DNA of 64,000 nt, from NCBI GenBank assembly GCA_964057225.1, contig OZ059894.1, forward strand, positions 19,498,476 through 19,562,475. Direction: 5' to 3'. Positions 27,023 through 41,600 of this stretch are shown here, in pieces. Every line of letters begins with the position of its first letter. Position 1 is the first letter of the stretch. Position numbers and translations under genes: made by a program. The notes under the pieces were generated by a model. The model was not told where the DNA came from. It made no database searches and saw only the letters and a program-made list of their open reading frames with translations. The DNA is from Auanema rhodensis. Taxonomy: Eukaryota; Nematoda; Chromadorea; Rhabditida; Rhabditidae.

Positions 27023-29128
27023 TTTCAGAATAATTTAGCAAAAAGTAGATGTTTTTAGATTCCTTTTTTCAAGGCAAAGACGATGGACAATGTTATTCAA
27101 CGAAAAAATTAATTCTTCAGGGTGAAAATCGAGGATATAAGTGTGAACTTATATCAGTTGATATCTCGGTGCATTTTTAAGCTAGCGCAAATCTGATAAC
27201 ACAGAACGACGCAGCTTAAAAATCCGCATCGAATGTACTATACTACATTGAGAAACGCTTAATACAAAAATTAGTTATGATCGTTTGAAAAATGATGCAT
27301 TAGTGTATGTTGAGTTTCCATGTACACTCAACATTGCTTCCAAAAACATTTTGACAAAAATTTTTTCGAAAAATTTCAGAATAATTTAGCAAAAAGTAGA
27401 TGTTTTTAGATTCCATTTTTCAAGGCAAAGACGATGGACAATGTTATTCAACGAAAAAATTAATTCTTCAGGGTGAAAATCGAGGATATAAGTGTGAACT
27501 TATATCAGTTGATATCTCGGTGCATTTTTAAGCTAGCGCAAATCTGATAACACAGATCGACGCAGCTTAAAAATCCGCATCGAATGCACTATACTACATT
27601 GAGAAACGCTTAATACAAAAATTAGTTATGATCGTTTGAAAAATGATGCGTTAGTGTATGTTGAGTTTCCATGTACACTCAACATTGCTTCCAAAAACAT
27701 TTTGACAAAAATTTTTTCGAAAAATTTCAAAATAATTTAGCAAAAAGTAGATGTTTTTAGATTCCATTTTTTAAGGCAAAGACGATGGACAATGTTATTC
27801 AACGAAAAAATTAATTCTTCAGGGTGAAAATCGAGGATATAAGTGTGAACTTATATCAGTTGATATCTCGGTGCATTTTTAAGCTAGCGCAAATCTGATA
27901 ACACAGAACGACGCAGCTTAAAAATCCGCATCGAATGCACTATACTACATTGAGAAACGCTTAATACAAAAATTAGTTATGATCGTTTGAAAAATGATGC
28001 ATTAGTGTATGTTGAGTTTCCATGTACACTCAACATTGCTTCCAAAAACATTTTGACAAAAATTTTTTCGAAAAATTTCAGAATAATTTAGCAAAAAGTA
28101 GATGTTTTTAGATTCCTTTTTTCAAGGCAAAGACGATGGACAATCTTATTCAACGAAAAAATTAATTCTTCAGGGTGAAAATCGAGGATATAAGTGTGAA
28201 CTTATATCAGTTGATATCTCGGTGCATTTTTAAGCTAGCGCAAATCTGATAACACAGAACGACGCAGCTTAAAAATCCGCATCGAATGCACTATACTACA
28301 TTGAGAAACGCTTAATACAAAAATTAGTTATGATCGTTTGAAAAATGATGCATTAGTGTATGTTGAGTTTCCATGTACACTCAACATTGCTTCCAAAAAC
28401 ATTTTGACAAAAATTTTTTCGAAAAATTTCAGAATAATTTAGCAAAAAGTAGATGTTTTTAGATTCCATTTTTCAAGGCAAAGACGATGGACAATGTTAT
28501 TCAACGAAAAAATTAATTCTTCAGGGTGAAAATCGAGGATATAAGTGTGAACTTATATCAGTTGATATCTCGGTGCATTTTTAAGCTAGCGCAAATCTGA
28601 TAACACAGATCGACGCAGCTTAAAAATCCGCATCGAATGCACTATACTACATTGAGAAACGCTTAATACAAAAATTAGTTATGATCGTTTGAAAAATGAT
28701 GCGTTAGTGTATGTTGAGTTTCCATGTACACTCAACATTGCTTCCAAAAACATTTTGACAAAAATTTTTTCGAAAAATTTCAAAATAATTTAGCAAAAAG
28801 TAGATGTTTTTAGATTCCATTTTTTAAGGCAAAGACGATGGACAATGTTATTCAACGAAAAAATTAATTCTTCAGGGTGAAAATCGAGGATATAAGTGTG
28901 AACTTATATCAGTTGATATCTCGGTGCATTTTTAAGCTAGCGCAAATCTGATAACACAGAACGACGCAGCTTAAAAATCCGCATCGAATGCACTATACTA
29001 CATTGAGAAACGCTTAATACAAAAATTAGTTATGATCGTTTGAAAAATGATGCATTAGTGTATGTTGAGTTTCCATGTACACTCAACATTGCTTCCAAAA
29101 ACATTTTGACAAAAATTTTTTCGAAAAA
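27023..29128 (+). repeat. 3-monomer (1053-bp) higher-order repeat, two copies
   Basis: Copies at 27023-28075 and 28076-29128 share the same order of monomer types: TTCAGAAT with CCTTTTTTC, then TTCAGAAT with CAGATCG and GCGTTA, then TTCAAAAT with CCATTTTTTAAGG. Private changes (GAATGTACTA at about 27235 in copy 1, CAATCTTATT at about 28140 in copy 2) show some divergence after duplication. Confidence 0.7.
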
Positions 29129-32100
29129 TTTCAAAATAATTTAGCAAAAAGTAGATGTTTTTAGATTCCTTTTTTCAAGGCAAAGACGATGGACAATGTT
29201 ATTCAACGAAAAAATTAATTCTTCAGGGTGAAAATCGAGGATATAAGTGTGAACTTATATCAGTTGATATCTCGGTGCATTTTCAAGCTAGCGCAAATCT
29301 GATAACACAGATCGACGCAGCTTAAAAATCCGCATCGAATGCACTATACTACATTGAGAAACGCTTAATACAAAAATTAGTTATGATCGTTTGAAAAATG
29401 ATGCATTAGTGTATGTTGAGTTTCCATGTACACTCAACATTGCTTCCAAAAACATTTTGACAAAAATTTTTTCGAAAAATTTCGAAATAATTTAGCAAAA
29501 AGTAGATGTTTTTAGATTCCATTTATCAAGGCAAAGACGATGGACAATGTTATTCAACGAAAAAATTAATTCTTCAGGGTGAAAATCGAGGATATAAGTG
29601 TGAACTTATATCAGTTGATATCTCGGTGCATTTTTAAGCTAGCGCAAATCTGATAACACAGAACGACGCAGCTTAAAAATCCGCATCGAATGCACTATAC
29701 TACATTGAGAAACGCTTAATACAAAAATTAGTTATGATCGTTTGAAAAATGATGCATTAGTGTATGTTGAGTTTCCATGTACACTCAACATTGCTTCCAA
29801 AAACATTTTGACAAAAAATTTTTCGAAAAATTTCAAAATAATTTAGCAAAAAGTAGATGTTTTTAGATTCCTTTTTTCAAGGCAAAGACGATGGACAATG
29901 TTATTCAACGAAAAAATTAATTCTTCAGGGTGAAAATCGAGGATATAAGTGTGAACTTATATCAGTTGATATCTCGGTGCATTTTCAAGCTAGCGCAAAT
30001 CTGATAACACAGATCGACGCAGCTTAAAAATCCGCATCGAATGCACTATACTACATTGAGAAACGCTTAATACAAAAATTAGTTATGATCGTTTGAAAAA
30101 TGATGCATTAGTGTATGTTGAGTTTCCATGTACACTCAACATTGCTTCCAAAAACATTTTGACAAAAATTTTTTCGAAAAATTTCAGAATAATTTAGCAA
30201 AAAGTAGATGTTTTTAGATTCCATTTTTCAAGGCAAAGACGATGGACAATGTTATTCAACGAAAAAATTAATTCTTCAGGGTGAAAATCGAGGATATAAG
30301 TGTGAACTTATATCAGTTGAGATCTCGGTGCATTTTTAAGCTAGCGCAAATCTGATAACACAGAACGACGCAGCTTAAAAATCCGCATCGAATGCACTAT
30401 ACTACATTGAGAAACGCTTAATACACAAATTAGTTATGATCGTTTGAAAAATGATGCATTAGTGTATGTTGAGTTTCCATGTACACTCAACATTGCTTCC
30501 AAAAACATTTTGACAAAAATTTTTTCGAAAAATTTCAGAATAATTTAGCAAAAAGTAGATGTTTTTAGATTCCTTTTTTCAAGGCAAAGACGATGGACAA
30601 TGTTATTCAACGAAAAAATTAATTCTTCAGGGTGAAAATCGAGGATATAAGTGTGAACTTATATCAGTTGAGATCTCGGTGCATTTTTAAGCTAGCGCAA
30701 ATCTGATAACACAGAACGACGCAGCTTAAAAATCCGCATCGAATGCACTATACTACATTGAGAAACGCTTAATACAAAAATTAGTTATGATCGTTTGAAA
30801 AATGATGCATTAGTGTATGTTGAGTTTCCATGTACACTCAACATTGCTTCCAAAAACATTTTGACAAAAATTTTTTCGAAAAATTTCAAAATAATTTAGC
30901 AAAAAGTAGATGTTTTTAGATTCCTTTTTTCAAGGCAAAGACGATGGACAATGTTATTCAACGAAAAAATTAATTCTTCAGGGTGAAAATCGAGGATATA
31001 AGTGTGAACTTATATCAGTTGATATCTCGGTGCATTTTCAAGCTAGCGCAAATCTGATAACACAGATCGACGCAGCTTAAAAATCCGCATCGAATGCACT
31101 ATACTACATTGAGAAACGCTTAATACAAAAATTAGTTATGATCGTTTGAAAAATGATGCATTAGTGTATGTTGAGTTTCCATGTACACTCAACATTGCTT
31201 CCAAAAACATTTTGACAAAAATTTTTTCGAAAAATTTCGAAATAATTTAGCAAAAAGTAGATGTTTTTAGATTCCATTTTTCAAGGCAAAGACGATGGAC
31301 AATGTTATTCAACGAAAAAATTAATTCTTCAGGGTGAAAATCGAGGATATAAGTGTGAACTTATATCAGTTGATATCTCGGTGCATTTTTAAGCTAGCGC
31401 AAATCTGATAACACAGAACGACGCAGCTTAAAAATCCGCATCGAATGCACTATACTACATTGAGAAACGCTTAATACAAAAATTAGTTATGATCGTTTGA
31501 AAAATGATGCATTAGTGTATGTTGAGTTTCCATGTACACTCAACATTGCTTCCAAAAACATTTTGACAAAAAATTTTTCGAAAAATTTCAAAATAATTTA
31601 GCAAAAAGTAGATGTTTTTAGATTCCTTTTTTCAAGGCAAAGACGATGGACAATGTTATTCAACGAAAAAATTAATTCTTCAGGGTGAAAATCGAGGATA
31701 TAAGTGTGAACTTATATCAGTTGATATCTCGGTGCATTTTCAAGCTAGCGGAAATCTGATAACACAGATCGACGCAGCTTAAAAATCCGCATCGAATGCA
31801 CTATACTACATTGAGAAACGCTTAATACAAAAATTAGTTATGATCGTTTGAAAAATGATGCATTAGTGTATGTTGAGTTTCCATGTTCACTCAACATTGC
31901 TTCCAAAAACATTTTGACAAAAATTTTTTCGAAAAATTTCAGAATAATTTAGCAAAAAGTAGATGTTTTTAGATTCCATTTTTCAAGGCAAAGACGATGG
32001 ACAATGTTATTCAACGAAAAAATTAATTCTTCAGGGTGAAAATCGAGGATATAAGTGTGAACTTATATCAGTTGAGATCTCGGTGCATTTTTAAGCTAGC

Positions 32101-32638
32101 GCAAATCTGATAACACAGAACGACGCAGCTTAAAAATCCGCATCGAATGCACTATACTACATTGAGAAACGCTTAATACAAAAATTAGTTATGATCGTTT
32201 GAAAAATGATGCATTAGTGTATGTTGAGTTTCCATGTACACTCAACATTGCTTCCAAAAACATTTTGACAAAAATTTTTTCGAAAAATTTCAGAATAATT
32301 TAGCAAAAAGTAGATGTTTTTAGATTCCTTTTTTCAAGGCAAAGACGATGGACAATGTTATTCAACGAAAAAATTAATTCATCAGGGACAAAATCGAGGA
32401 TATAAGTGTGAACTTATAACAGTTGATATCTCGGTGCATTTTTAAGCTAGCGCAAATCTGATAACACAGAACGACGCAGCTTAAAAATCCGCATCGAATG
32501 CACTATACTACATTGAGAAACGCTTAATACAAAAATTAGTTATGATCGTTTGAAAAATGATGCATTAGTGTATGTTGAGTTTCCATGTACACTCAACATT
32601 GCTTCCAAAAACATTTTGACAAAAATTTTTTCGAAAAA
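29129..32638 (+). repeat. 5-monomer (1755-bp) higher-order repeat, two copies
   Basis: Copies at 29129-30883 and 30884-32638 have the same five monomer types in order: TTCAAAAT/CCTTTT/TTTTCAAG; TTCGAAAT; the ACAAAAAATTTTTCG type; TTCAGAAT/GAGATC; TTCAGAAT/CCTTTT. The fifth monomer of copy 2 differs most, with a cluster of substitutions near 32381-32420. Confidence 0.7.
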
Positions 32639-35600
32639 TTTCAGAATAATTTAGCAAAAAGTAGATGTTTTTAGATTCCATTTTTCAAGGCAAAGACGAT
32701 GGACAATGTTATTCAACGAAAAAATTAATTCTTCAGGGTGAAAATCGAGGATATAAGTGTGAACTTATATCAGTTGATATCTCGGTGCATTTTTAAGCTA
32801 GCGCAAATCTGATAACACAGATCGACGCAGCTTAAAAATCCGCATCGAATGCACTATACTACATTGAGAAACGCTTAATTCAAAAATTAGTTATGATCGT
32901 TTGAAAAATGATGCGTTAGTGTATGTTGAGTTTCCATGTACACTCAACATTGCTTCCAAAAACATTTTGACAAAAATTTTTTCGAAAAATTTCAAAATAA
33001 TTTAGCAAAAAGTAGATGTTTTTAGATTCCATTTTTTAAGGCAAAGACGATGGACAATGTTATTCAACGAAAAAATTAATTCTTCAGGGTGAAAATCGAG
33101 GATATAAGTGTGAACTTATATCAGTTGATATCTCGGTGCATTTTTAAGCTAGCGCAAATCTGATAACACAGAACGACGCAGCTTAAAAATCCGCATCGAA
33201 TGCACTATACTACATTGAGAAACGCTTAATACAAAAATTAGTTATGATCGTTTGAAAAATGATGCATTAGTGTATGTTGAGTTTCCATGTACACTCAACA
33301 TTGCTTCCAAAAACATTTTGACAAAAATTTTTTCGAAAAATTTCAAAATAATTTAGCAAAAAGTAGATGTTTTTAGATTCCTTTTTTCAAGGCAAAGACG
33401 ATGGACAATGTTATTCAACGAAAAAAATAATTCTTCAGGGTGAAAATCGAGGATATAAGTGTGAACTTATATCAGTTGATATCTCGGTGCATTTTTAAGC
33501 TAGCGCAAATCTGATAACACAGATCGACGCAGCTTAAAAATCCGCATCGAATGCACTATACTACATTGAGAAACGCTTAATACAAAAATTAGTTATGATC
33601 GTTTGAAAAATGATGCATTAGTGTATGTTGAGTTTCCATGTACACTCAACATTGCTTCCAAAAACATTTTGACAAAAATTTTTTCGAAAAATTTCAAAAT
33701 AATTTAGCAAAAAGTAGATGTTTTTAGATTCCTTCTTTCAAGGCAAAGACGATGGACAATGTTATTCAACGAAAAAATTAATTCTTCAGGGTGAAAATCG
33801 AGGATATAAGTGTGAACTTATATCAGTTGATATCTCGGTGCATTTTTAAGCTAGCGCAAATCTGATAACACAGATCGACGCAGCTTAAAAATCCGCATCG
33901 AATGCACTATACTACATTGAGAAACGCTTAATACAAAAATTAGTTATGATCGTTTGAAAAATGATGCATTAGTGTATGTTGAGTTTCCATGTACACTCAA
34001 CATTGCTTCCAAAAACATTTTGACAAAAAATTTTTCGAAAAATTTCAAAATAATTTAGCAAAAAGTAGATGTTTTTAGATTCCTTTTTTCAAGGCAAAGA
34101 CGATGGACAATGTTATTCAACGAAAAAATTAATTCTTCAGGGTGAAAATCGAGGATATAAGTGTGAACTTATATCAGTTGATATCTCGGTGCATTTTTAA
34201 GCTAGCGCAAATCTGATAACACAGAACGACGCAGCTTAAAAATTCGCATCGAATGCACTATACTACATTGAAAAACGCTTAATACAAAAATTAGTTATGA
34301 TCGTTTGAAAAATGATGCATTAGTGTATGTTGAGTTTCCATGTACACTCAACATTGCTTCCAAAAACATTTTGACAAAAATTTTTTCGAAAAATTTCAGA
34401 ATAATTTAGCAAAAAGTAGATGTTTTTAGATTCCATTTTTCAAGGCAAAGACGATGGACAATGTTATTCAACGAAAAAATTAATTCTTCAGGGTGAAAAT
34501 CGAGGATATAAGTGTGAACTTATATCAGTTGATATCTCGGTGCATTTTTAAGCTAGCGCAAATCTGATAACACAGAACGACGCAGCTTAAAAATCCGCAT
34601 CGAATGCACTATACTACATTGAGAAACGTTTAATACAAAAATTAGTTATGATCGTTTGAAAAATGATGCATTAGTGTATGTTGAGTTTCCATGTACACTC
34701 AACATTGCTTCCAAAAACATTTTGACAAAAAAGTTTTCGAAAAATTTCAAAATAATTTAGCAAAAAGTAGATGTTTTTAGATTCCTTTTTTCAAGGCAAA
34801 GACGATGGACAATGTTATTCAACGAAAAAATTAATTCTTCAGGGTGAAAATCGAGGATATAAGTGTGAACTTATATCAGTTGATATCTCGGTGCATTTTT
34901 AAGCTAGCGCAAATCTGATAACACAGAACGACGCAGCTTAAAAATTCGCATCGAATGCACTATACTACATTGAAAAACGCTTAATACAAAAATTAGTTAT
35001 GATCGTTTGAAAAATGATGCATTAGTGTATGTTGAGTTTCCATGTACACTCAACATTGCTTCCAAAAACATTTTGACAAAAATTTTTTCGAAAAATTTCA
35101 GAATAATTTAGCAAAAAGTAGATGTTTTTAGATTCCATTTTTCAAGGCAAAGACGATGGACAATGTTATTCAACGAAAAAATTAATTCTTCAGGGTGAAA
35201 ATCGAGAATATAAGTGTGAACTTATATCAGTTGATATCTCGGTGCATTTTTAAGCTAGCGCAAATCTGATAACACAGAACGACGCAGCTTAAAAATCCGC
35301 ATCGAATGCACTATACTACATTGAGAAACGTTTAATACAAAAATTAGTTATGATCGTTTGAAAAATGATGCATTAGTGTATGTTGAGTTTCCATGTACAC
35401 TCAACATTGCTTCCAAAAACATTTTGACAAAAAATTTTTCGAAAAATTTCAAAATAATTTAGCAAAAAGTAGATGTTTTTAGATTCCTTTTTTCAAGGCA
35501 AAGACGATGGACAATGTTATTCAACGAAAAAATTAATTCTTCAGGGTGAAAATCGAGGATATAAGTGTGAACTTATATCAGTTGATATCTCGGTGCATTT

Positions 35601-38600
35601 TTAAGCTAGCGCAAATCTGATAACACAGAACGACGCAGCTTAAAAATTCGCATCGAATGCACTATACTACATTGAAAAACGCTTAATACAAAAATTAGTT
35701 ATGATCGTTTGAAAAATGATGCATTAGTGTATGTTGAGTTTCCATGTACACTCAACATTGCTTCCAAAAACATTTTGACAAAAATTTTTTCGAAAAATTT
35801 CAGAATAATTTAGCAAAAAGTAGATGTTTTTAGATTCCATTTTTCAAGGCAAAGACGATGGACAATGTTATTCAACGAAAAAATTAATTCTTCAGGGTGA
35901 AAATCGAGAATATAAGTGTGAACTTATATCAGTTGATATCTCGGTGCATTTTTAAGCTAGCGCAAATCTGATAACACAGAACGACGCAGCTTAAAAATCC
36001 GCATCGAATGCACTATACTACATTGAGAAACGCTTAATACAAAAATTAGTTATGATCGTTTGAAAAATGATGCATTAGTGTATGTTGAGTTTCCATGTAC
36101 ACTCAACATTGCTTCCAAAAACATTTTGACAAAAATTTTTTCGAAAAATTTCAGAATAATTTAGCAAAAAGTAGATGTTTTTAGATTCCATTTTTCAAGG
36201 CAAAGACGATGGACAATGTTATTCAACGAAAAAATTAATTCTTCAGGGTGAAAATCGAGGATATAAGTGTGAACTTATATCAGTTGATATCTCGGTGCAT
36301 TTTCAAGCTAGCGCAAATCTGATAACACAGATCGACGCAGCTTAAAAATCCGCATCGAATGCACTATACTACATTGAGAAACGCTTAATACAAAAATTAG
36401 TTATGATCGTTTGAAAAATGATGCGTTAGTGTATGTTGAGTTTCCATGTACACTCAACATTGCTTCCAAAAACATTTTGACAAAAATTTTTTCGAAAAAT
36501 TTCGAAATAATTTAGCAAAAAGTAGATGTTTTTAGATTCCATTTTTCATGGCAAAGACGATGGACAATGTTATTCAACGAAAAAATTAATTCTTCAGGGT
36601 GAAAATCGAGGATATAAGTGTGAACTTATATCAGTTGATATCTCGGTGCATTTTTAAGCTAGCGCAAATCTGATAACACAGATCGACGCAGCTTAAAAAT
36701 CCGCATCGAATGCACTATACTACATTGAGAAACGCTTAATACAAAAATAAGTTATGATCGTTTGAAAAATGATGCATTAGTGTATGTTGAGTTTCCATGT
36801 ACACTCAACATTGCTTCCAAAAACATTTTGACAAAAATTTTTTCGAAAAATTTCAGAATAATTTAGCAAAAAGTAGATGTTTTTAGATTCCATTTTTCAA
36901 GGCAAAGACGATGAACAATGTTATTCAACGAAAAAATTAATTCTTCAGGGTGAAAATCGAGGATATAAGTGTGAACTTATATCAGTTGATATCTCGGTGC
37001 ATTTTTAAGCTAGCGCAAATCTGATAACACAGAACGACGCAGCTTAAAAATTCGCATCGAATGCACTATACTACATTGAGAAACGCTTAATACAAAAATT
37101 AGTTATGATCGTTTGAAAAATGATGCATTAGTGTATGTTGAGTTTCCATGTACACTCAACATTGCTTCCAAAAACATTTTGACAAAAATTTTTTCGAAAA
37201 ATTTCAGAATAATTTAGCAAAAAGTAGATGTTTTTAGATTCCATTTTTCAAGGCAAAGACGATGAACAATGTTATTCAACGAAAAAATTAATTCTTCAGG
37301 GTGAAAATCGAGGATATAAGTGTGAACTTATATCAGTTGATATCTCGGTGCATTTTTAAGCTAGCGCAAATCTGATAACACAGAACGACGCAGCTTAAAA
37401 ATTCGCATCGAATGCACTATACTACATTGAGAAACGCTTAATACAAAAATTAGTTATGATCGTTTGAAAAATGATGCATTAGTGTATGTTGAGTTTCCAT
37501 GTACACTCAACATTGCTTCCAAAAACATTTTGACAAAAATTTTTTCGAAAAATTTCAAAATAATTTAGCAAAAAGTAGATGTTTTTAGATTCCTTTTTTC
37601 AAGGCAAAGACGATGGACAATGTTATTCAACGAAAAATATAATTCTTCAGGGTGAAAATCGAGGATATAAGTGTGAACTTATATCAGTTGATATCTCGGT
37701 GCATTTTTAAGCTAGCGCAAATCTGATAACACAGATCGACGCAGCTTAAAAATCCGCATCGAATGCACTATACTACATTGAGAAACGCTTAATACAAAAA
37801 TTAGTTATGATCGTTTGAAAAATGATGCATTAGTGTATGTTGAGTTTCCATGTACACTCAACATTGCTTCCAAAAACATTTTGACAAAAATTTTTTCGAA
37901 AAATTTCGAAATAATTTAGCAAAAAGTAGATGTTTTTAGATTCCATTTTTCAAGGCAAAGACGATGGACAATGTTATTCAACGAAAAAATTAATTCTTCA
38001 GGGTGAAAATCGAGGATATAAGTGTGAACTTATATCAGTTGATATCTCGGTGCATTTTTAAGCTAGCGCAAATCTGATAACACAGATCGACGCAGCTTAA
38101 AAATCCGCATCGAATGCACTATACTACATTGAGAAACGCTTAATACAAAAATTAGTTATGATCGTTTGAAAAATGATGCATTAGTGTATGTTGAGTTTCC
38201 ATGTACACTCAACATTGCTTCCAAAAACATTTTGACAAAAATTTTTTCGAAAAATTTCAGAATAATTTAGCAAAAAGTAGATGTTTTTAGATTCCATTTT
38301 TCAAGGCAAAGACGATGGACAATGTTATTCAACGAAAAAATTAATTCTTCAGGGTGAAAATCGAGGATATAAGTGTGAACTTATATCAGTTGATATCTCG
38401 GTGCATTTTTAAGCTAGCGCAAATCTGATAACACAGAACGACGCAGCTTAAAAATCCGCATCGAATGCACTATACTACATTGAGAAACGTTTAATACAAA
38501 AATTAGTTATGATCGTTTGAAAAATGATGCATTAGTGTATGTTGAGTTTCCATGTACACTCAACATTGCTTCCAAAAACATTTTGACAAAAAATTTTTCG

Positions 38601-41600
38601 AAAAATTTCAAAATAATTTAGCAAAAAGTAGATGTTTTTAGATTCCTTTTTTCAAGGCAAAGACGATGGACAATGTTATTCAACGAAAAAATTAATTCTT
38701 CAGGGTGAAAATCGAGGATATAAGTGTGAACTTATATCAGTTGATATCTCGGTGCATTTTTAAGCTAGCGCAAATCTGATAACACAGAACGACGCAGCTT
38801 AAAAATTCGCATCGAATGCACTATACTACATTGAAAAACGCTTAATACAAAAATTAGTTATGATCGTTTGAAAAATGATGCATTAGTGTATGTTGAGTTT
38901 CCATGTACACTCAACATTGCTTCCAAAAACATTTTGACAAAAATTTTTTCGAAAAATTTCAGAATAATTTAGCAAAAAGTAGATGTTTTTAGATTCCATT
39001 TTTCAAGGCAAAGACGATGGACAATGTTATTCAACGAAAAAATTAATTCTTCAGGGTGAAAATCGAGAATATAAGTGTGAACTTATATCAGTTGATATCT
39101 CGGTGCATTTTTAAGCTAGCGCAAATCTGATAACACAGAACGACGCAGCTTAAAAATCCGCATCGAATGCACTATACTACATTGAGAAACGCTTAATACA
39201 AAAATTAGTTATGATCGTTTGAAAAATGATGCATTAGTGTATGTTGAGTTTCCATGTACACTCAACATTGCTTCCAAAAACATTTTGACAAAAATTTTTT
39301 CGAAAAATTTCAGAATAATTTAGCAAAAAGTAGATGTTTTTAGATTCCATTTTTCAAGGCAAAGACGATGGACAATGTTATTCAACGAAAAAATTAATTC
39401 TTCAGGGTGAAAATCGAGGATATAAGTGTGAACTTATATCAGTTGATATCTCGGTGCATTTTTAAGCTAGCGCAAATCTGATAACACAGAACGACGCAGC
39501 TTAAAAATTCGCATCGAATGCACTATACTACATTGAGAAACGCTTAATACAAAAATTAGTTATGATCGTTTGAAAAATGATGCATTAGTGTATGTTGAGT
39601 TTCCATGTACACTCAACATTGCTTCCAAAAACATTTTGACAAAAATTTTTTCGAAAAATTTCAGAATAATTTAGCAAAAAGTAGATGTTTTTAGATTCCA
39701 TTTTTCAAGGCAAAGACGATGAACAATGTTATTCAACAAAAAAATTAATTCTTCAGGGTGAAAATCGAGGATATAAGTGTGAACTTATATCAGTTGATAT
39801 CTCGGTGCATTTTTAAGCTAGCGCAAATCTGATAACACAGAACGACGCAGCTTAAAAATTCGCATCGAATGCACTATACTACATTGAGAAACGCTTAATA
39901 CAAAAATTAGTTATGATCGTTTGAAAAATGATGCATTAGTGTATGTTGAGTTTCCATGTACACTCAACATTGCTTCCAAAAACATTTTGACAAAAATTTT
40001 TTCGAAAAATTTCAAAATAATTTAGCAAAAAGTAGATGTTTTTAGATTCCTTTTTTCAAGGCAAAGACGATGGACAATGTTATTCAACGAAAAATATAAT
40101 TCTTCAGGGTGAAAATCGAGGATATAAGTGTGAACTTATATCAGTTGATATCTCGGTGCATTTTTAAGCTAGCGCAAATCTGATAACACAGATCGACGCA
40201 GCTTAAAAATCCGCATCGAATGCACTATACTACATTGAGAAACGCTTAATACAAAAATTAGTTATGATCGTTTGAAAAATGATGCATTAGTGTATGTTGA
40301 GTTTCCATGTACACTCAACATTGCTTCCAAAAACATTTTGACAAAAATTTTTTCGAAAAATTTCGAAATAATTTAGCAAAAAGTAGATGTTTTTAGATTC
40401 CATTTTTCAAGGCAAAGACGATGGACAATGTTATTCAACGAAAAAATTAATTCTTCAGGGTGAAAATCGAGGATATAAGTGTGAACTTATATCAGTTGAT
40501 ATCTCGGTGCATTTTTAAGCTAGCGCAAATCTGATAACACAGATCGACGCAGCTTAAAAATCCGCATCGAATGCACTATACTACATTGAGAAACGCTTAA
40601 TACAAAATTTAGTTATGATCGTTTGAAAAATGATGCATTAGTGTATGTTGAGTTTCCATGTACACTCAACATTGCTTCCAAAAACATTTTGACAAAAATT
40701 TTTTCGAAAAATTTCAGAATAATTTAGCAAAAAGTAGATGTTTTTAGATTCCTTTTTTCAAGGCAAAGACGATGGACAATGTTATTCAACGAAAAAATTA
40801 ATTCTTCAGGGTGAAAATCGAGGATATAAGTGTGAACTTATATCAGTTGATATCTCGGTGCATTTTTAAGCTAGCGCAAATCTGATAACACAGAACGACG
40901 CAGCTTAAAAATCCGCATCGAATGCACTATACTACATTGAGAAACGCTTAATACAAAAATTAGTTATGATCGTTTGAAAAATGATGCATTAGTGTATGTT
41001 GAGTTTCCATGTACACTCAACATTGCTTCCAAAAACATTTTGACAAAAATTTTTTCGAAAAATTTCAGAATAATTTAGCAAAAAGTAGATGTTTTTAGAT
41101 TCCATTTTTCAAGGCAAAGACGATGGACAATGTTATTCAACGAAAAAATTAATTCTTCAGGGTGAAAATCGAGGATATATGTGTGAACTTATATCAGTTG
41201 ATATCTCGGTGCATTTTTAAGCTAGCGCAAATCTGATAACACAGATCGACGCAGCTTAAAAATCCGCATCGAATGCACTATACTACATTGAGAAACGCTT
41301 AATACAAAAATTAGTTATGATCGTTTGAAAAATGATGCGTTAGTGTATGTTGAGTTTCCATGTACACTCAACATTGCTTCCAAAAACATTTTGACAAAAA
41401 TTTTTTCGAAAAATTTCAAAATAATTTAGCAAAAAGTAGATGTTTTTAGATTCCATTTTTTAAGGCAAAGACGATGGACAATGTTATTCAACGAAAAAAT
41501 TAATTCTTCAGGGTGAAAATCGAGGATATAAGTGTGAACTTATATCAGTTGATATCTCGGTGCATTTTTAAGCTAGCGCAAATCTGATAACACAGAACGA

